From: Ruania alkalisoli
GTDB lineage: Bacteria > Actinomycetota > Actinomycetes > Actinomycetales > Beutenbergiaceae
DNA: 64,000 nucleotides
Reading direction: 5' to 3'
Assembly (NCBI RefSeq): GCF_014960965.1
Contig: NZ_CP063169.1
Span: 715,581 to 779,580, forward strand
The first letter of the stretch is position 1. Each line of letters opens with the position of its first letter. The notes beneath the pieces were generated by a model. It saw only the letters and a program-made list of their open reading frames with translations. It was not told where the DNA came from and did not search any database. Of the stretch, positions 36,205 to 46,767 are shown piece after piece. A program made the translations under genes and the position numbers.

Positions 36205-37035
36205 GTGACCGACCTCGCCATGCTGGCTGATGCGACTCTCACCCTCCCCGGATCGGCCGGCCTGGAGATCACCGTCTGGGTGCTGACGCTGCTCGTGTTT
36301 GCCGGGCTCGCGGCCGGTTTCGTCGACGCTGTCGTCGGCGGCGGTGGGCTGATCCAACTCCCCGCGCTGCTGCTGGTGCCGGGTATCAGCCCGGTGCAGG
36401 CGCTCGCGACCAACAAGGTCGGCTCGATCATGGGAACCTCGACGAGCTCGATCACCTACTACCGGCGTGTCCACCCGGATATGCGTACCGCTGCGCCGAT
36501 GGCGATCGCGGCGCTGCTCGCGGCCGTCGGCGGAGCGGCACTGGCCGCCAACATCCCAGCTGAGGCGTTCAAGCCCATCATCATCGTGGTGCTGATCGCC
36601 GTCGCCGTGTACACGGTGGCCAGACCCCAGGTCGGGGTCTCCACGGAACTGAGGTGGACCGGCAACCACCATTACGGCATGGCGATGCTCGTCGGAGCTG
36701 CCATCGGCGCCTACGACGGGCTGCTCGGTCCCGGGACCGGCAGCTTCCTGGTGATCAGCCTGGTCAGTGTGCTCGGCTACGCCTTCCTACCGGCGACGGC
36801 GCTTGCGAAGATCGTGAACTTCGCCACGAATCTCGGGGCGCTCGCTTTCTTCGTCCCGCACGGTGCGGTGCTGTGGGGGATCGGCCTCGCCATCGGCTCG
36901 GCGAACATGCTGGGTGCGTACATCGGCGCCCGCACCGCAGTGGCACGAGGAAGCCGATTTATCCGGATCGCGTTCGTGGTCGTGGTGGCCGTGCTGATCG
37001 TCAAACTCGGGTGGGATGTCGCGCACGGGCGATGA
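36205..37035 (+). CDS. TSUP (TauE/SafE) family permease
   Basis: 276 residues from GTG 36205; ATG 36220 is an alternative. About eight hydrophobic helices in two homologous halves, each with a Gly-rich signature: GFVDAVVGGGGLIQLPALLL in the first and GAYDGLLGPGTGSFLVISLV in the second. Family members move sulfite, sulfoacetate or other anionic organosulfur compounds across the cytoplasmic membrane. No sulfur gene is nearby, so the substrate is open. Confidence 0.9.
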   Translation: MTDLAMLADATLTLPGSAGLEITVWVLTLLVFAGLAAGFVDAVVGGGGLIQLPALLLVPGISPVQALATNKVGSIMGTSTSSITYYRRVHPDMRTAAPMAIAALLAAVGGAALAANIPAEAFKPIIIVVLIAVAVYTVARPQVGVSTELRWTGNHHYGMAMLVGAAIGAYDGLLGPGTGSFLVISLVSVLGYAFLPATALAKIVNFATNLGALAFFVPHGAVLWGIGLAIGSANMLGAYIGARTAVARGSRFIRIAFVVVVAVLIVKLGWDVAHGR

Positions 37036-37177
37036 CCGCCGTCGGGGCCCTCATCGCTCTCCCGGATAGGCCGGGTGAGGTATCGAGATCCGGACGACCC
37101 CAGGTCCAGCACCCGGGACGCGGGTACCATGAACCGTTTGATATTGGCCTTTCGATCCCAACCCCCCGGAGCGCCCA

Positions 37178-39497
<2,320 letters not shown>

Positions 39498-39529
39498 GCG
39501 CACGCGAAGCTGCCCGCATCGCTGTGGGA

Positions 39530-39580
39530 AGAACGCTCGCCGATCGAGTCGCTGACAGCGGCCCGATCGGCGAGCGTTCT
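39530..39580 (+). terminator. Terminator after asd
   Basis: A 17-bp perfect stem (39530-39546 with 39564-39580, AGAACGCTCGCCGATCG and its complement) with a 17-base loop. No T-tract, as often in actinobacteria. It closes the lysC-asd operon. Confidence 0.7.
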
Positions 39581-39623
39581 GCGCTGCGCTCCTTCAGCCG
39601 GTGAGAGCTCCCGATTCGATCCA

Positions 39624-39659
39624 GCCCTCGAGCCGTCTCGGTTCGTCGGGCTCGAGGGC
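39624..39659 (-). terminator. Hairpin after the TetR gene
   Basis: An 11-bp stem GCCCTCGAGCC / GGCTCGAGGGC (39624-39634 with 39649-39659), 17 bp beyond the stop of the convergent TetR gene. It may serve both directions. Confidence 0.6.
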
Positions 39660-39676
39660 GCGGTGCCGCTGCGGTC

Positions 39677-40306
39677 TCACGTGTTCGATTCCTTCTCGGT
39701 CACGGATCGCGCCGGATCGAGCAAGCGGCGCATTCCGACGTTGAATAGCTCGGGGTCGGGCGCGACGTCGCCGGCGAGCTGGATCAGGCCGGCGCCTTGA
39801 TCCAGCGCGGCCAGTAGCTTGCCGACATCCGAGACAGCAAGCGTCTCGTGCTCGGCGCGAGCCTTCTGGGCGATCGCGTTGTAGTAGTCGAGGACTGCCA
39901 CGAGGCGCTGATGCAACTGTGGCGCGATCGTCTCGTCTCGGGCTGCGCTGGCGATGAACTCCAGCGTAGCCAGCGCGAACCCCTGTGTTGCCGCTGGCGG
40001 GTAGCCCTCTCGCTCCGCTACGTCGTGCCCAGTAGAGGCAGGGTTGGTCGTCTGCTCGAACGGATCTGTCCGGTCGGCTTCCGCAAGCTCGAGATTCCGA
40101 TCCATGACGGCAAGGAACAAGGCGGACTTCCCGTCGAAGTTCGAGTACACGGCGCCCTTGGAGAAGCCGGCTTCGCGCGCGATCCGATCCAGGCTCGCGG
40201 CGTGATAACCATCCTCGGCGAACACGCTGCGCGCCGCGAAGATCAGCGCCTCGCGCGTCTGTTGCTGTCGATCCCGGCGGGAGAGAGGGTCCGGAAGCTC
40301 ACTCAT
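39677..40306 (-). CDS. TetR-family regulator of the adjacent ABC exporter
   Basis: 209 residues from ATG 40306; GGAGG is unusually close (1-2 bp), so an upstream start cannot be excluded. The HTH is canonical (REALIFAARSVFAEDGYHAA, IAREAGFSKGAVYSNFDGK). The C-terminal domain is helical and probably binds the compound exported by the ABC system it faces. The 63-bp divergent gap is filled with palindromes, so it should repress both itself and the transporter. Confidence 0.9.
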   Translation of the reverse strand: MSELPDPLSRRDRQQQTREALIFAARSVFAEDGYHAASLDRIAREAGFSKGAVYSNFDGKSALFLAVMDRNLELAEADRTDPFEQTTNPASTGHDVAEREGYPPAATQGFALATLEFIASAARDETIAPQLHQRLVAVLDYYNAIAQKARAEHETLAVSDVGKLLAALDQGAGLIQLAGDVAPDPELFNVGMRRLLDPARSVTEKESNT

Positions 40307-40334
40307 GCCTCCAGAGTAGAGCGATTCGAGTCGC

Positions 40335-40369
40335 TTGACGTACTGCCAGTATCCGGATACCGTCAGTAT
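40335..40369 (+). promoter_or_regulatory. Promoter of the ABC exporter, predicted leaderless
   Basis: TTGACG (40335-40340) and TACCGT (40358-40363) are 17 bp apart. The A of the ATG at 40370 is exactly 7 bp after the -10 box, and there is no Shine-Dalgarno sequence. Transcription probably starts at the initiation codon itself. Confidence 0.55.
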
Positions 40370-40388
40370 ATGCATACCGACGGTATCC
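40349..40388. promoter_or_regulatory. TetR operator palindromes
   Basis: GTATCCGGATAC (40349-40360) is a perfect 12-bp palindrome between the -35 and -10 boxes. GGATACCGTC (40355-40364) is repeated inverted as GACGGTATCC (40379-40388), and ATACCG-A-CGGTAT lies at 40374-40386. The sites cover the promoter and the first codons of the ATPase gene. Confidence 0.65.
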
Positions 40389-41416
40389 GAACTGACGCGA
40401 GTGCCGATGTTCTCCGCATCACTGGCCTGACCCGGCGCTATGGACGCGTCGTCGCCAACGACGACATCTCACTCCGCGTCCGTGCCGGGGAAGTCGTGGG
40501 GCTGTTGGGTCACAACGGGGCGGGAAAGACCACGCTGGTTTCCCAGGTTGTCGGTCTGCTGAAGCCCGACGCCGGCGAGATCCGGGTGGGAAGCGCCGAC
40601 GCCGTGCGCAATCCGGGCTCAGCACGTCGGCACGTGGCCCTTCAGCCGCAGGCGCACGCGCCCATCGACGGACTCACCCCACGCGCGGCGATCGAGATCG
40701 CCGCGCGCCTGCGCGGGCTCTCATCGCGCGATGCCCGTGCGGTTGCCGTCGATCTGGCCGCGGAACTCGATATCGGCCCCTGGCTGGACCAGCGCGCCCT
40801 GCCCGAGGGTGGTGGCCTCTCGGGTGGGATCCGGCGGTTGACGGGTTTCGCTATGGCTGTGGCAGCACCCACGCCGCTGCTCATCCTGGATGAGCCCACC
40901 AATGACATCGACGCGTCCCGACGCCGCTTGCTCTGGGACGCCGTGCGCCGCCGCGGGGATCTGGGGAGCGGAGTCCTGCTCGTCACTCACAACGTGGCCG
41001 AGGCCGAGCGGATTGTGGACGAGCTGGTCATTCTCGATCGTGGCCGTCTCGTCGCCGACGGATCACCGGCACGTCTGCGGGGAACCCAGGACAGCGACCT
41101 GCGCCTGGAGCTGCAGCTGCCGCCTGAGGGTGTGGACCCATCGGAGGAGGGCCTGGGCCTGCCGGTACTGCGTCGCGTGCGAACCGGACGGCGCACACTG
41201 CTGACCGTCGCAGCGAGCGAGGCAGCAGCTGCCGTTTCGTGGGCTACGGCCCACCATGCGGAGGGCCGGATCGAAGGCTTCTCGCTCGCACCGGCGAGGC
41301 TCGAGGACGCCTACCTGGCACTCACCGAGCCATCTGTCCCTGTGTCCGACGCGCCCGGCGTGGCCACCACTACCCCCCAGGCCGCCCCAACCAGCGAGGA
41401 GGCAAGCCATGTCTGA
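40370..41416 (+). CDS. ABC transporter ATP-binding protein (drug-export type)
   Basis: 348 residues from ATG 40370. Walker A is GHNGAGKTT, Walker B is LLILDEPTNDIDAS, and the switch His is in VTHNVAE. The signature position reads GGGLSGGIRRLTGFA, close to canonical LSGG but with I-R after it. The C-terminal region of about 100 residues is specific to the subfamily. It overlaps the permease gene by 8 bp. Repression by the divergent TetR protein is likely. Confidence 0.92.
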   Translation: MHTDGIRTDASADVLRITGLTRRYGRVVANDDISLRVRAGEVVGLLGHNGAGKTTLVSQVVGLLKPDAGEIRVGSADAVRNPGSARRHVALQPQAHAPIDGLTPRAAIEIAARLRGLSSRDARAVAVDLAAELDIGPWLDQRALPEGGGLSGGIRRLTGFAMAVAAPTPLLILDEPTNDIDASRRRLLWDAVRRRGDLGSGVLLVTHNVAEAERIVDELVILDRGRLVADGSPARLRGTQDSDLRLELQLPPEGVDPSEEGLGLPVLRRVRTGRRTLLTVAASEAAAAVSWATAHHAEGRIEGFSLAPARLEDAYLALTEPSVPVSDAPGVATTTPQAAPTSEEASHV

Positions 41417-42215
41417 GTCCACCGCCACGCCAACGGCGTTCCCCGGCCCGCCCGTCGAGCCGATCGCCCCGGTCCAGGTGAGCTTGTGGACCAGCTTTCG
41501 TACCCTGATGCGCTGGTCGCTGGCGTCGATCGGTGCGATGCTGCCGCTCATCGTCATCGTCCAGGCCATGCTGGCCGCCGGGGTCGTGATCGGGTTCGGG
41601 TTCCTGATCCCCGGCATCACTGCGGATAGTGCCCTCGTCCTGTCCTCCGGTACGCCGACGATTCTGCTGCTGACCATCGGTCTGGTCATCGTTCCGCAGG
41701 GTGTCTCCCGCGCCAGGGCTTCGGGTGCGTTGGACTATCAGCGTGCTTTGCCCGTGTCGCGGCCGCTGTTGCTGCTGGTCGACCTCGTGGTGTGGACGCT
41801 CATTGCGCTGCCCGGGGTAGCGATCGGCCTCGTCGTCGCGTGGTTGCGCTACGACGTGACCTTCTCCTTCGACTGGCCGTTGCTCATCCTCGCCTCGTTG
41901 TTGGTGACGACGATGGCGACCAGTGTGGGATACGCGATCGCTGTGACGTTGCCGGCGATGCTGGCTCAACTCCTCTCGCAGGTGCTGGTGTTCCTCGTCT
42001 TGCTGTTCTCGCCGATCACTTTCCCGGCCAGTCAGCTACCGGACTGGTTCCAGGCGGTGCATGCGATCCTGCCTATCCAGCCCGCTGCGGATCTGATGCG
42101 GGCAGGGATTGCGTCCGACGTCTTCGCAGCGGACGGCCGAGATCTGCTGGTCCTGGCGCTCTGGACGGCGCTCGGTCTGCTGATCACCACCCGCGCCCTG
42201 GTGCGGCGGAAGTGA
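41409..42215 (+). CDS. ABC-2 type permease
   Basis: 268 residues from ATG 41409 with GAGG upstream. A Pro-rich N-terminal tail and six membrane helices, with SRARASGALDYQRALPVSR as the cytosolic coupling helix between helices 2 and 3 and a Pro-containing last loop (FPASQLPDWFQAVHAILPIQ) typical of ABC-2 exporters. Partner of the ATPase before it. Substrate unknown. Confidence 0.9.
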   Translation: MSESTATPTAFPGPPVEPIAPVQVSLWTSFRTLMRWSLASIGAMLPLIVIVQAMLAAGVVIGFGFLIPGITADSALVLSSGTPTILLLTIGLVIVPQGVSRARASGALDYQRALPVSRPLLLLVDLVVWTLIALPGVAIGLVVAWLRYDVTFSFDWPLLILASLLVTTMATSVGYAIAVTLPAMLAQLLSQVLVFLVLLFSPITFPASQLPDWFQAVHAILPIQPAADLMRAGIASDVFAADGRDLLVLALWTALGLLITTRALVRRK

Positions 42216-42232
42216 CCTGATTGCCGGTGCGC

Positions 42233-43459
42233 CTAGGCTCGGCGCTGACGCGTCTGACGTGCCGGCAGCCCGAGCGGGTCGGCGCGCACGAGCGCGACTG
42301 CTCGCTGCAGCGCACCCGTGCGTACGACGTCTGCCCCGAGCGTGGAAGCGGTGATCGTGGGGTGCGGCGGATGGGTGTACTCCCGCAGTAGTTCCGTGGC
42401 CTGGGCGACGACCGGCTCGGCCGCGGGTGCGATGGCGCCCGCGACGATGATCCGCTCCAGGTCCAGCATCGTCGCTATCACCGCGCACACGCGGGCCAGA
42501 CGGTCGGCCAGCTGGGCCACGATGTCAGTGGCGAGCGGGTCGCCATTGAGGGCGGCGGCGAACACATGCTCGGCGTCCGGGCCGGCCGTGCCAGCGCGCA
42601 GCAGAGCTGAGCCGGGCGGGACGGTCTTGTTCGCCATCGCCTCGTGCGCCATCTCCCGGGCTGCGTAGCCCAGGCCTTCCGGTCCCCCGACACCAGTGAC
42701 GAGGTCGAGCAGGCGAAGCTCACCCGCGCCTCCGGACCGGCCCCGTAGCAATTTGCCGTCGACGATCAGGCCGGATCCGAACCGCTCACCGGAGAGCAGC
42801 ACCCCGAAAGACTGCAGGTCTGTGCCTCCGCCGACGGCACCTTCGGCGACTGCGGCGAGGTTGGCGTCGTTCTCGACCTCCACGATGGGTGCCTGCTCGG
42901 AGAGTGCGTCGGCGAGCGCGGGATTCATCCGCTCCCAGAACTCGTGGCCGCGGGGAGAGGTGCCGGCAGCGTCGGTGGGTGCAGGGACACCGGCGACGAT
43001 CGCCAGTACCTCCTCGCGCGCGACCCCGGCGTCCGTCAGCGCCCGGTCGAGTACTGCCAGCACAGTCTCACGGCGCAGCGCCGGATCGGTGTCCGCCTCG
43101 CCCAGGCTGGCCTCGGCCGCGCCGCGTGGGGTGCCGCCGAGATCGGCGACCGTCGCGGCGATGCGGTGCCACCCGGCGTCCACACCGACGACGTACCCGG
43201 CCTCAGCTGCGAACGCGTAGCGGCGCGCAGGGCGCCCCTTCTGGTAGGTGCCGGCGGATCGGGCGTCCTCGAGTTCGGTGATCCACCCGCGCTGCACCAG
43301 TTCGTCGCACATTCCCAGCACGGTCGACCGGGTCAGGCCGGTCGTTGCGATGACGTCACTGGCAGTGAACGGGGCGCCGTCCCAGACGGTCCTCAGCACT
43401 GTGGCCGCGTTGCTGCGCCGCAGGTCCTGCGGAGAGGTCACGACGGCGCTCGAGGTCAC
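42233..43459 (-). CDS. ROK-family transcriptional repressor
   Basis: 408 residues from GTG 43459. An N-terminal winged helix (RRSNAATVLRTVWDGAPFTA, GLTRSTVLGMCDELVQRGW) is fused to a ROK sugar-kinase-like domain. The kinase part has GYVVGVDAGWHRIAATVADL as the phosphate-1 region and VEVENDANLAAVAEG. The usual CxCGxxGC zinc motif is absent: the region reads GGAGELRLLDLVTGVGGPEG. It may sense a sugar or sugar phosphate without the common zinc site. Divergent from a sugar ABC importer that it most likely represses. Confidence 0.9.
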   Translation of the reverse strand: MTSSAVVTSPQDLRRSNAATVLRTVWDGAPFTASDVIATTGLTRSTVLGMCDELVQRGWITELEDARSAGTYQKGRPARRYAFAAEAGYVVGVDAGWHRIAATVADLGGTPRGAAEASLGEADTDPALRRETVLAVLDRALTDAGVAREEVLAIVAGVPAPTDAAGTSPRGHEFWERMNPALADALSEQAPIVEVENDANLAAVAEGAVGGGTDLQSFGVLLSGERFGSGLIVDGKLLRGRSGGAGELRLLDLVTGVGGPEGLGYAAREMAHEAMANKTVPPGSALLRAGTAGPDAEHVFAAALNGDPLATDIVAQLADRLARVCAVIATMLDLERIIVAGAIAPAAEPVVAQATELLREYTHPPHPTITASTLGADVVRTGALQRAVALVRADPLGLPARQTRQRRA

Positions 43460-43499
43460 CCCTTGACTCTAACGGAGATCGCCGCCATGATTCATGCAT

Positions 43500-43520
43500 T
43501 AAATCTTGCCAGTAGATTTA
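43500..43520. promoter_or_regulatory. Inverted-repeat operator between ROK repressor and sugar ABC genes
   Basis: TAAATCT-N7-AGATTTA, a perfect 7-bp inverted repeat. It is strikingly AT-rich in a GC-rich genome and sits in the divergent gap. AT-rich dyads like this are typical of NagC/XylR-type ROK operators. A -10-like TAGAGT for the repressor lies close to its start codon. Confidence 0.7.
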
Positions 43521-43577
43521 GTGCGAGAATCAACATCGGGCGAACCAGGCTCGATGCCGTCCTAGGGAGACAATGAC

Positions 43578-44855
43578 GTGCTTACCTCACAGTCATCGGC
43601 GCCACCGGACCCCACCAGGAGAGCGTTCCTGGCCGGTGCCGGGCTCGCCGGTGCGGGGCTCGCTCTGAGCGGATGCACCGCAGGACCAGGAGCCGACGAG
43701 ATCACCTTCTACCAGTCCAAACCTGAGGTCATCGGCTACTTCAATGACCTCGTCGAGCAGTTCAGCACCGACCGTCCCGAGGTCCGCGTGAGCCACGACT
43801 CGACCTCGAACCTCTCCGGCGGATTCGTGCGGAGCTCACCGCCGGACCTCGGGTGCCTGAACTACAACTTCGAAGTCGCACGGTTCGTCGACCGGGGTGC
43901 GCTCACCGACCTGAGTGACCTGCCGGCGGCCCAGCGGATCAACCCCGATCTGCAGCCACTGATCGAGCTCACTGCGAACTATCCGGGTCGCACGAGCGTG
44001 CTGCCGTACTCGCTGATGATGGCCGCGGTGCTCTACAACCGGGAGATCTTCGCCCAGCACGATCTCGACGTCCCGACCACCTGGCCGGAACTGATCGAGG
44101 TCTGCGACACACTGGCCGACGCCGGCATCACGCCGATCTACTCCACCTTCGCCGATCCCTGGACCGTGGGTCAGGGCCTGTTCGACTACAGCGTCGGGGG
44201 CATGGTCGACGTCACCGACTTCTTCACCCGGCTTCGCCAGCAGGGTAGCGACGTCGGCCCGGACTCGCCCGTCTCGTTCCAGAGAGACTTCGCCGAGCCC
44301 GTCCAGCGGATGCTCACCTTGGCCGCTTACTCCAACGACGACGCCACCAGTCGCGGCTATGGGGACGGCAATCTGGCTTTCGCGGGCGGCCAGGCGGCCA
44401 TGTACCTGCAGGGGCCGTGGGCACTGACCGAGATCGCCAAGTCGAACGAAGCGATCGACGTCGGTGCGTTCCCGCTGCCGATGACCGACAGTGCCGACGA
44501 CCTGCGCGTGCGGGTCAATGTCGACCTCGCACTGTGGATCCCCGAGATGTCCTCTCACCAGGATGAGGCTCGTGAGCTGCTGACCTACCTGATGCGGCCG
44601 GAGGTCATCAACGCCTACAACGAGTTCGCCAACGGCTTCGGCGTCACCACCGACGCGCCCGACGTGTCGAACCCGACACTCCAGGAGCTGCAGCCGTTCT
44701 ACGACGACGCCGCGTTCTATCTCGGCGCCACCCAGCTCATCCCGCAGTCGATACCCGTGCACAACTACGCCCAGGCGCTGGTGACTGGTTCGGAGCCCGA
44801 CCAGATCCTGCGCACGCTCGATGCCGACTGGGCCCGGCTCGCCTTCCGCTCCTGA
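43578..44855 (+). CDS. Sugar ABC transporter substrate-binding lipoprotein
   Basis: 425 residues from GTG 43578, with AGGGAG 8 bp upstream. The N terminus combines twin arginines (TRRAFLAGAGLAGAGLALSG) with a lipobox Cys in LSGC, so export may use Tat. The body is a family-1 solute-binding protein: LPYSLMMAAVLYNREIFAQH, DVPTTWPELIEVCDTL, FAGGQAAMYLQGPWALTEI. It captures an oligosaccharide outside the cell for the two permeases that follow. No ATPase gene is in the cluster; a shared MsiK-type ATPase is common in actinobacteria. Confidence 0.93.
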   Translation: MLTSQSSAPPDPTRRAFLAGAGLAGAGLALSGCTAGPGADEITFYQSKPEVIGYFNDLVEQFSTDRPEVRVSHDSTSNLSGGFVRSSPPDLGCLNYNFEVARFVDRGALTDLSDLPAAQRINPDLQPLIELTANYPGRTSVLPYSLMMAAVLYNREIFAQHDLDVPTTWPELIEVCDTLADAGITPIYSTFADPWTVGQGLFDYSVGGMVDVTDFFTRLRQQGSDVGPDSPVSFQRDFAEPVQRMLTLAAYSNDDATSRGYGDGNLAFAGGQAAMYLQGPWALTEIAKSNEAIDVGAFPLPMTDSADDLRVRVNVDLALWIPEMSSHQDEARELLTYLMRPEVINAYNEFANGFGVTTDAPDVSNPTLQELQPFYDDAAFYLGATQLIPQSIPVHNYAQALVTGSEPDQILRTLDADWARLAFRS

Positions 44856-44874
44856 CTATCCCGAGAGGACTGCC

Positions 44875-45795
44875 ATGGCAACCTCACTCACCAGTCGCAA
44901 GGTCGCGGCTGCTGACTCAGCGTCCGTTCCACCCCGGCGTAGCCGTGTGGACACCACCTTCTACCTGTTCTTGATCCCGTCGCTGGTGCTGTTCACCCTC
45001 GTCATCAGCCTGCCGGCGGTGATGGGGATCTTCTACAGTTTCACCGACTCCATCGGCTTCGGCGAGTTCGAGTTCGTCGGCTTCATCAACTACATCGCGA
45101 TGTTCTCCGACCCGGCGATCCTCGGGTCCTACGCGTTCACGATCGGATTCTCGCTGGTCACCGTGCTCGTGGTGAACGCGGCCGCCTTCTTGCTGGCGAT
45201 CGGCCTCACATCGAAGATCCGCGCCAAGACGGCCCTGCGCACGGTCTTCGTGATGCCGATGGTGGTGTCCGGAATCATCATCGCGTTCGTCTTCAACTTC
45301 CTCTTCTCCAACTCCCTGCCCCGGCTCGGTGCCGCGCTCGGATCGGACCTGCTCTCGCAGAGCATCCTCGCCAATCCGGACCTGGCATGGACGGCGATCG
45401 TGTTCGTGACCGCATGGCAGGCGATCCCGGCCACGATGCTCATCTATATCGCGGGGATCGTCGCGATACCGGGGGAGGTGTACGAGGCGGCTTCACTGGA
45501 CGGTGCCTCACCGGCACGACAGCTGGTATCCATCACGCTTCCGCTCGTGGCCGGCTATGTGCTGATCAACATGGTGCTGGGATTCAAGAACTACTTGAAC
45601 GCCTACGACATCATCGTCGGTCTGACCGACGGTGGACCGGGCACGGCCACGCGCAGCGTGGCCATGACCATCTTCTCGGGCTTCACCGGTGGTGACTACG
45701 CCTACCAGATGGCCAACGCCGTCATCTTCTTCCTCATCGCCGTCGCGCTGGCGATGCTCCAGCTACGTCTGACCCGCGGAAAGGTGTCGGTCTGA
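44875..45795 (+). CDS. Sugar ABC transporter permease, MalF type
   Basis: 306 residues from ATG 44875, with GAGAGGA upstream. Six TM helices. The EAA loop YEAASLDGASPARQLVSITL contacts the ATPase. First of two permease subunits, immediately after the binding protein. Confidence 0.94.
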   Translation: MATSLTSRKVAAADSASVPPRRSRVDTTFYLFLIPSLVLFTLVISLPAVMGIFYSFTDSIGFGEFEFVGFINYIAMFSDPAILGSYAFTIGFSLVTVLVVNAAAFLLAIGLTSKIRAKTALRTVFVMPMVVSGIIIAFVFNFLFSNSLPRLGAALGSDLLSQSILANPDLAWTAIVFVTAWQAIPATMLIYIAGIVAIPGEVYEAASLDGASPARQLVSITLPLVAGYVLINMVLGFKNYLNAYDIIVGLTDGGPGTATRSVAMTIFSGFTGGDYAYQMANAVIFFLIAVALAMLQLRLTRGKVSV

Positions 45796-46685
45796 TGTCA
45801 ACGAACACTGTCTCAACGAGCGCCGTGCCAACGAGCGCCGGCCGCCCTGCGGCGCGCGCCGATCGACGTGATCGCGCCAACATTCCCGTCACCATCATTC
45901 TCGCGGTGGCGTCGCTCGCCGTGCTCGTACCACTGCTGGTGACGGTCTCGATGGCTCTGAAGTCGACTGCCCAGGCCGTCGACGGGAACGCGTTCTCGCT
46001 GCCCGATCCCGTCAGTGTCGCCGGGGTGGCCGAGGCCTGGGTGATGACCAACTTTCCACGGGGCTTCGTGGTCTCGCTGTTCGTGTCCACGGTCACCGTG
46101 GGCGGCGTCATCGTGTTGAGCGCGATGGCCTCCTATGCGATCTCCCGCAACTGGGAACGCCGCCTGTTCCGGTACTCCTTCTTCTACCTGCTGGGTGCGA
46201 TGTTCCTGCCGTTCCCGGTGCTGGCGCTCTCCCAGGTCAAGCTCACCGGCCTGGTCGGTCTCGACAACCCTGCTGGCGTGGCGCTGCTGCACGTGATGTT
46301 CCAACTCTCGTTCAGTACCCTGCTGTTCACGGCCTTTCTCAGGTCGATCCCGGAGGAGCTGGAGGAGAGCGCCCGGCTGGACGGCGCCACGACTCGCCAG
46401 GCATTCTGGAGGCTCGTCTTCCCCCTCCTGGCACCGATGAGCGCGACCGTCGGAATCCTCGCCTTTCTGCATTCCTGGAACGACTTCATGATGCCGTCGC
46501 TGATCACGTCCGACCCGGCGTGGCAGACGCTCCCGGTGCTGCAGAGCATCTTCCAGACGCAGTTCAGCAACAATTACAACGTGGCGTTCGCCTCTTACAT
46601 GATGTCCATGGCCCCTGCGATCGTGGTGTACCTGTTCACACAGCGGTGGGTCATGTCCGGCGTGACCCAGGGTGCGATCAAATAG
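45795..46685 (+). CDS. Sugar ABC transporter permease, MalG type
   Basis: 296 residues. Its ATG shares a base with the previous stop (TGATG). Six TM helices. The EAA loop EELEESARLDGATTRQAFWR and the family's C-terminal end QRWVMSGVTQGAIK are intact. It pairs with the MalF-type subunit to form the channel. Confidence 0.95.
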   Translation: MSTNTVSTSAVPTSAGRPAARADRRDRANIPVTIILAVASLAVLVPLLVTVSMALKSTAQAVDGNAFSLPDPVSVAGVAEAWVMTNFPRGFVVSLFVSTVTVGGVIVLSAMASYAISRNWERRLFRYSFFYLLGAMFLPFPVLALSQVKLTGLVGLDNPAGVALLHVMFQLSFSTLLFTAFLRSIPEELEESARLDGATTRQAFWRLVFPLLAPMSATVGILAFLHSWNDFMMPSLITSDPAWQTLPVLQSIFQTQFSNNYNVAFASYMMSMAPAIVVYLFTQRWVMSGVTQGAIK

Positions 46686-46767
46686 TTGCCAGCAGCCGCT
46701 CACGGGCCCCCGTGTACGCGGCCCTTCCCCAGCTCGACGAGACAACCAGAAAGAAGAGCTACACCCC

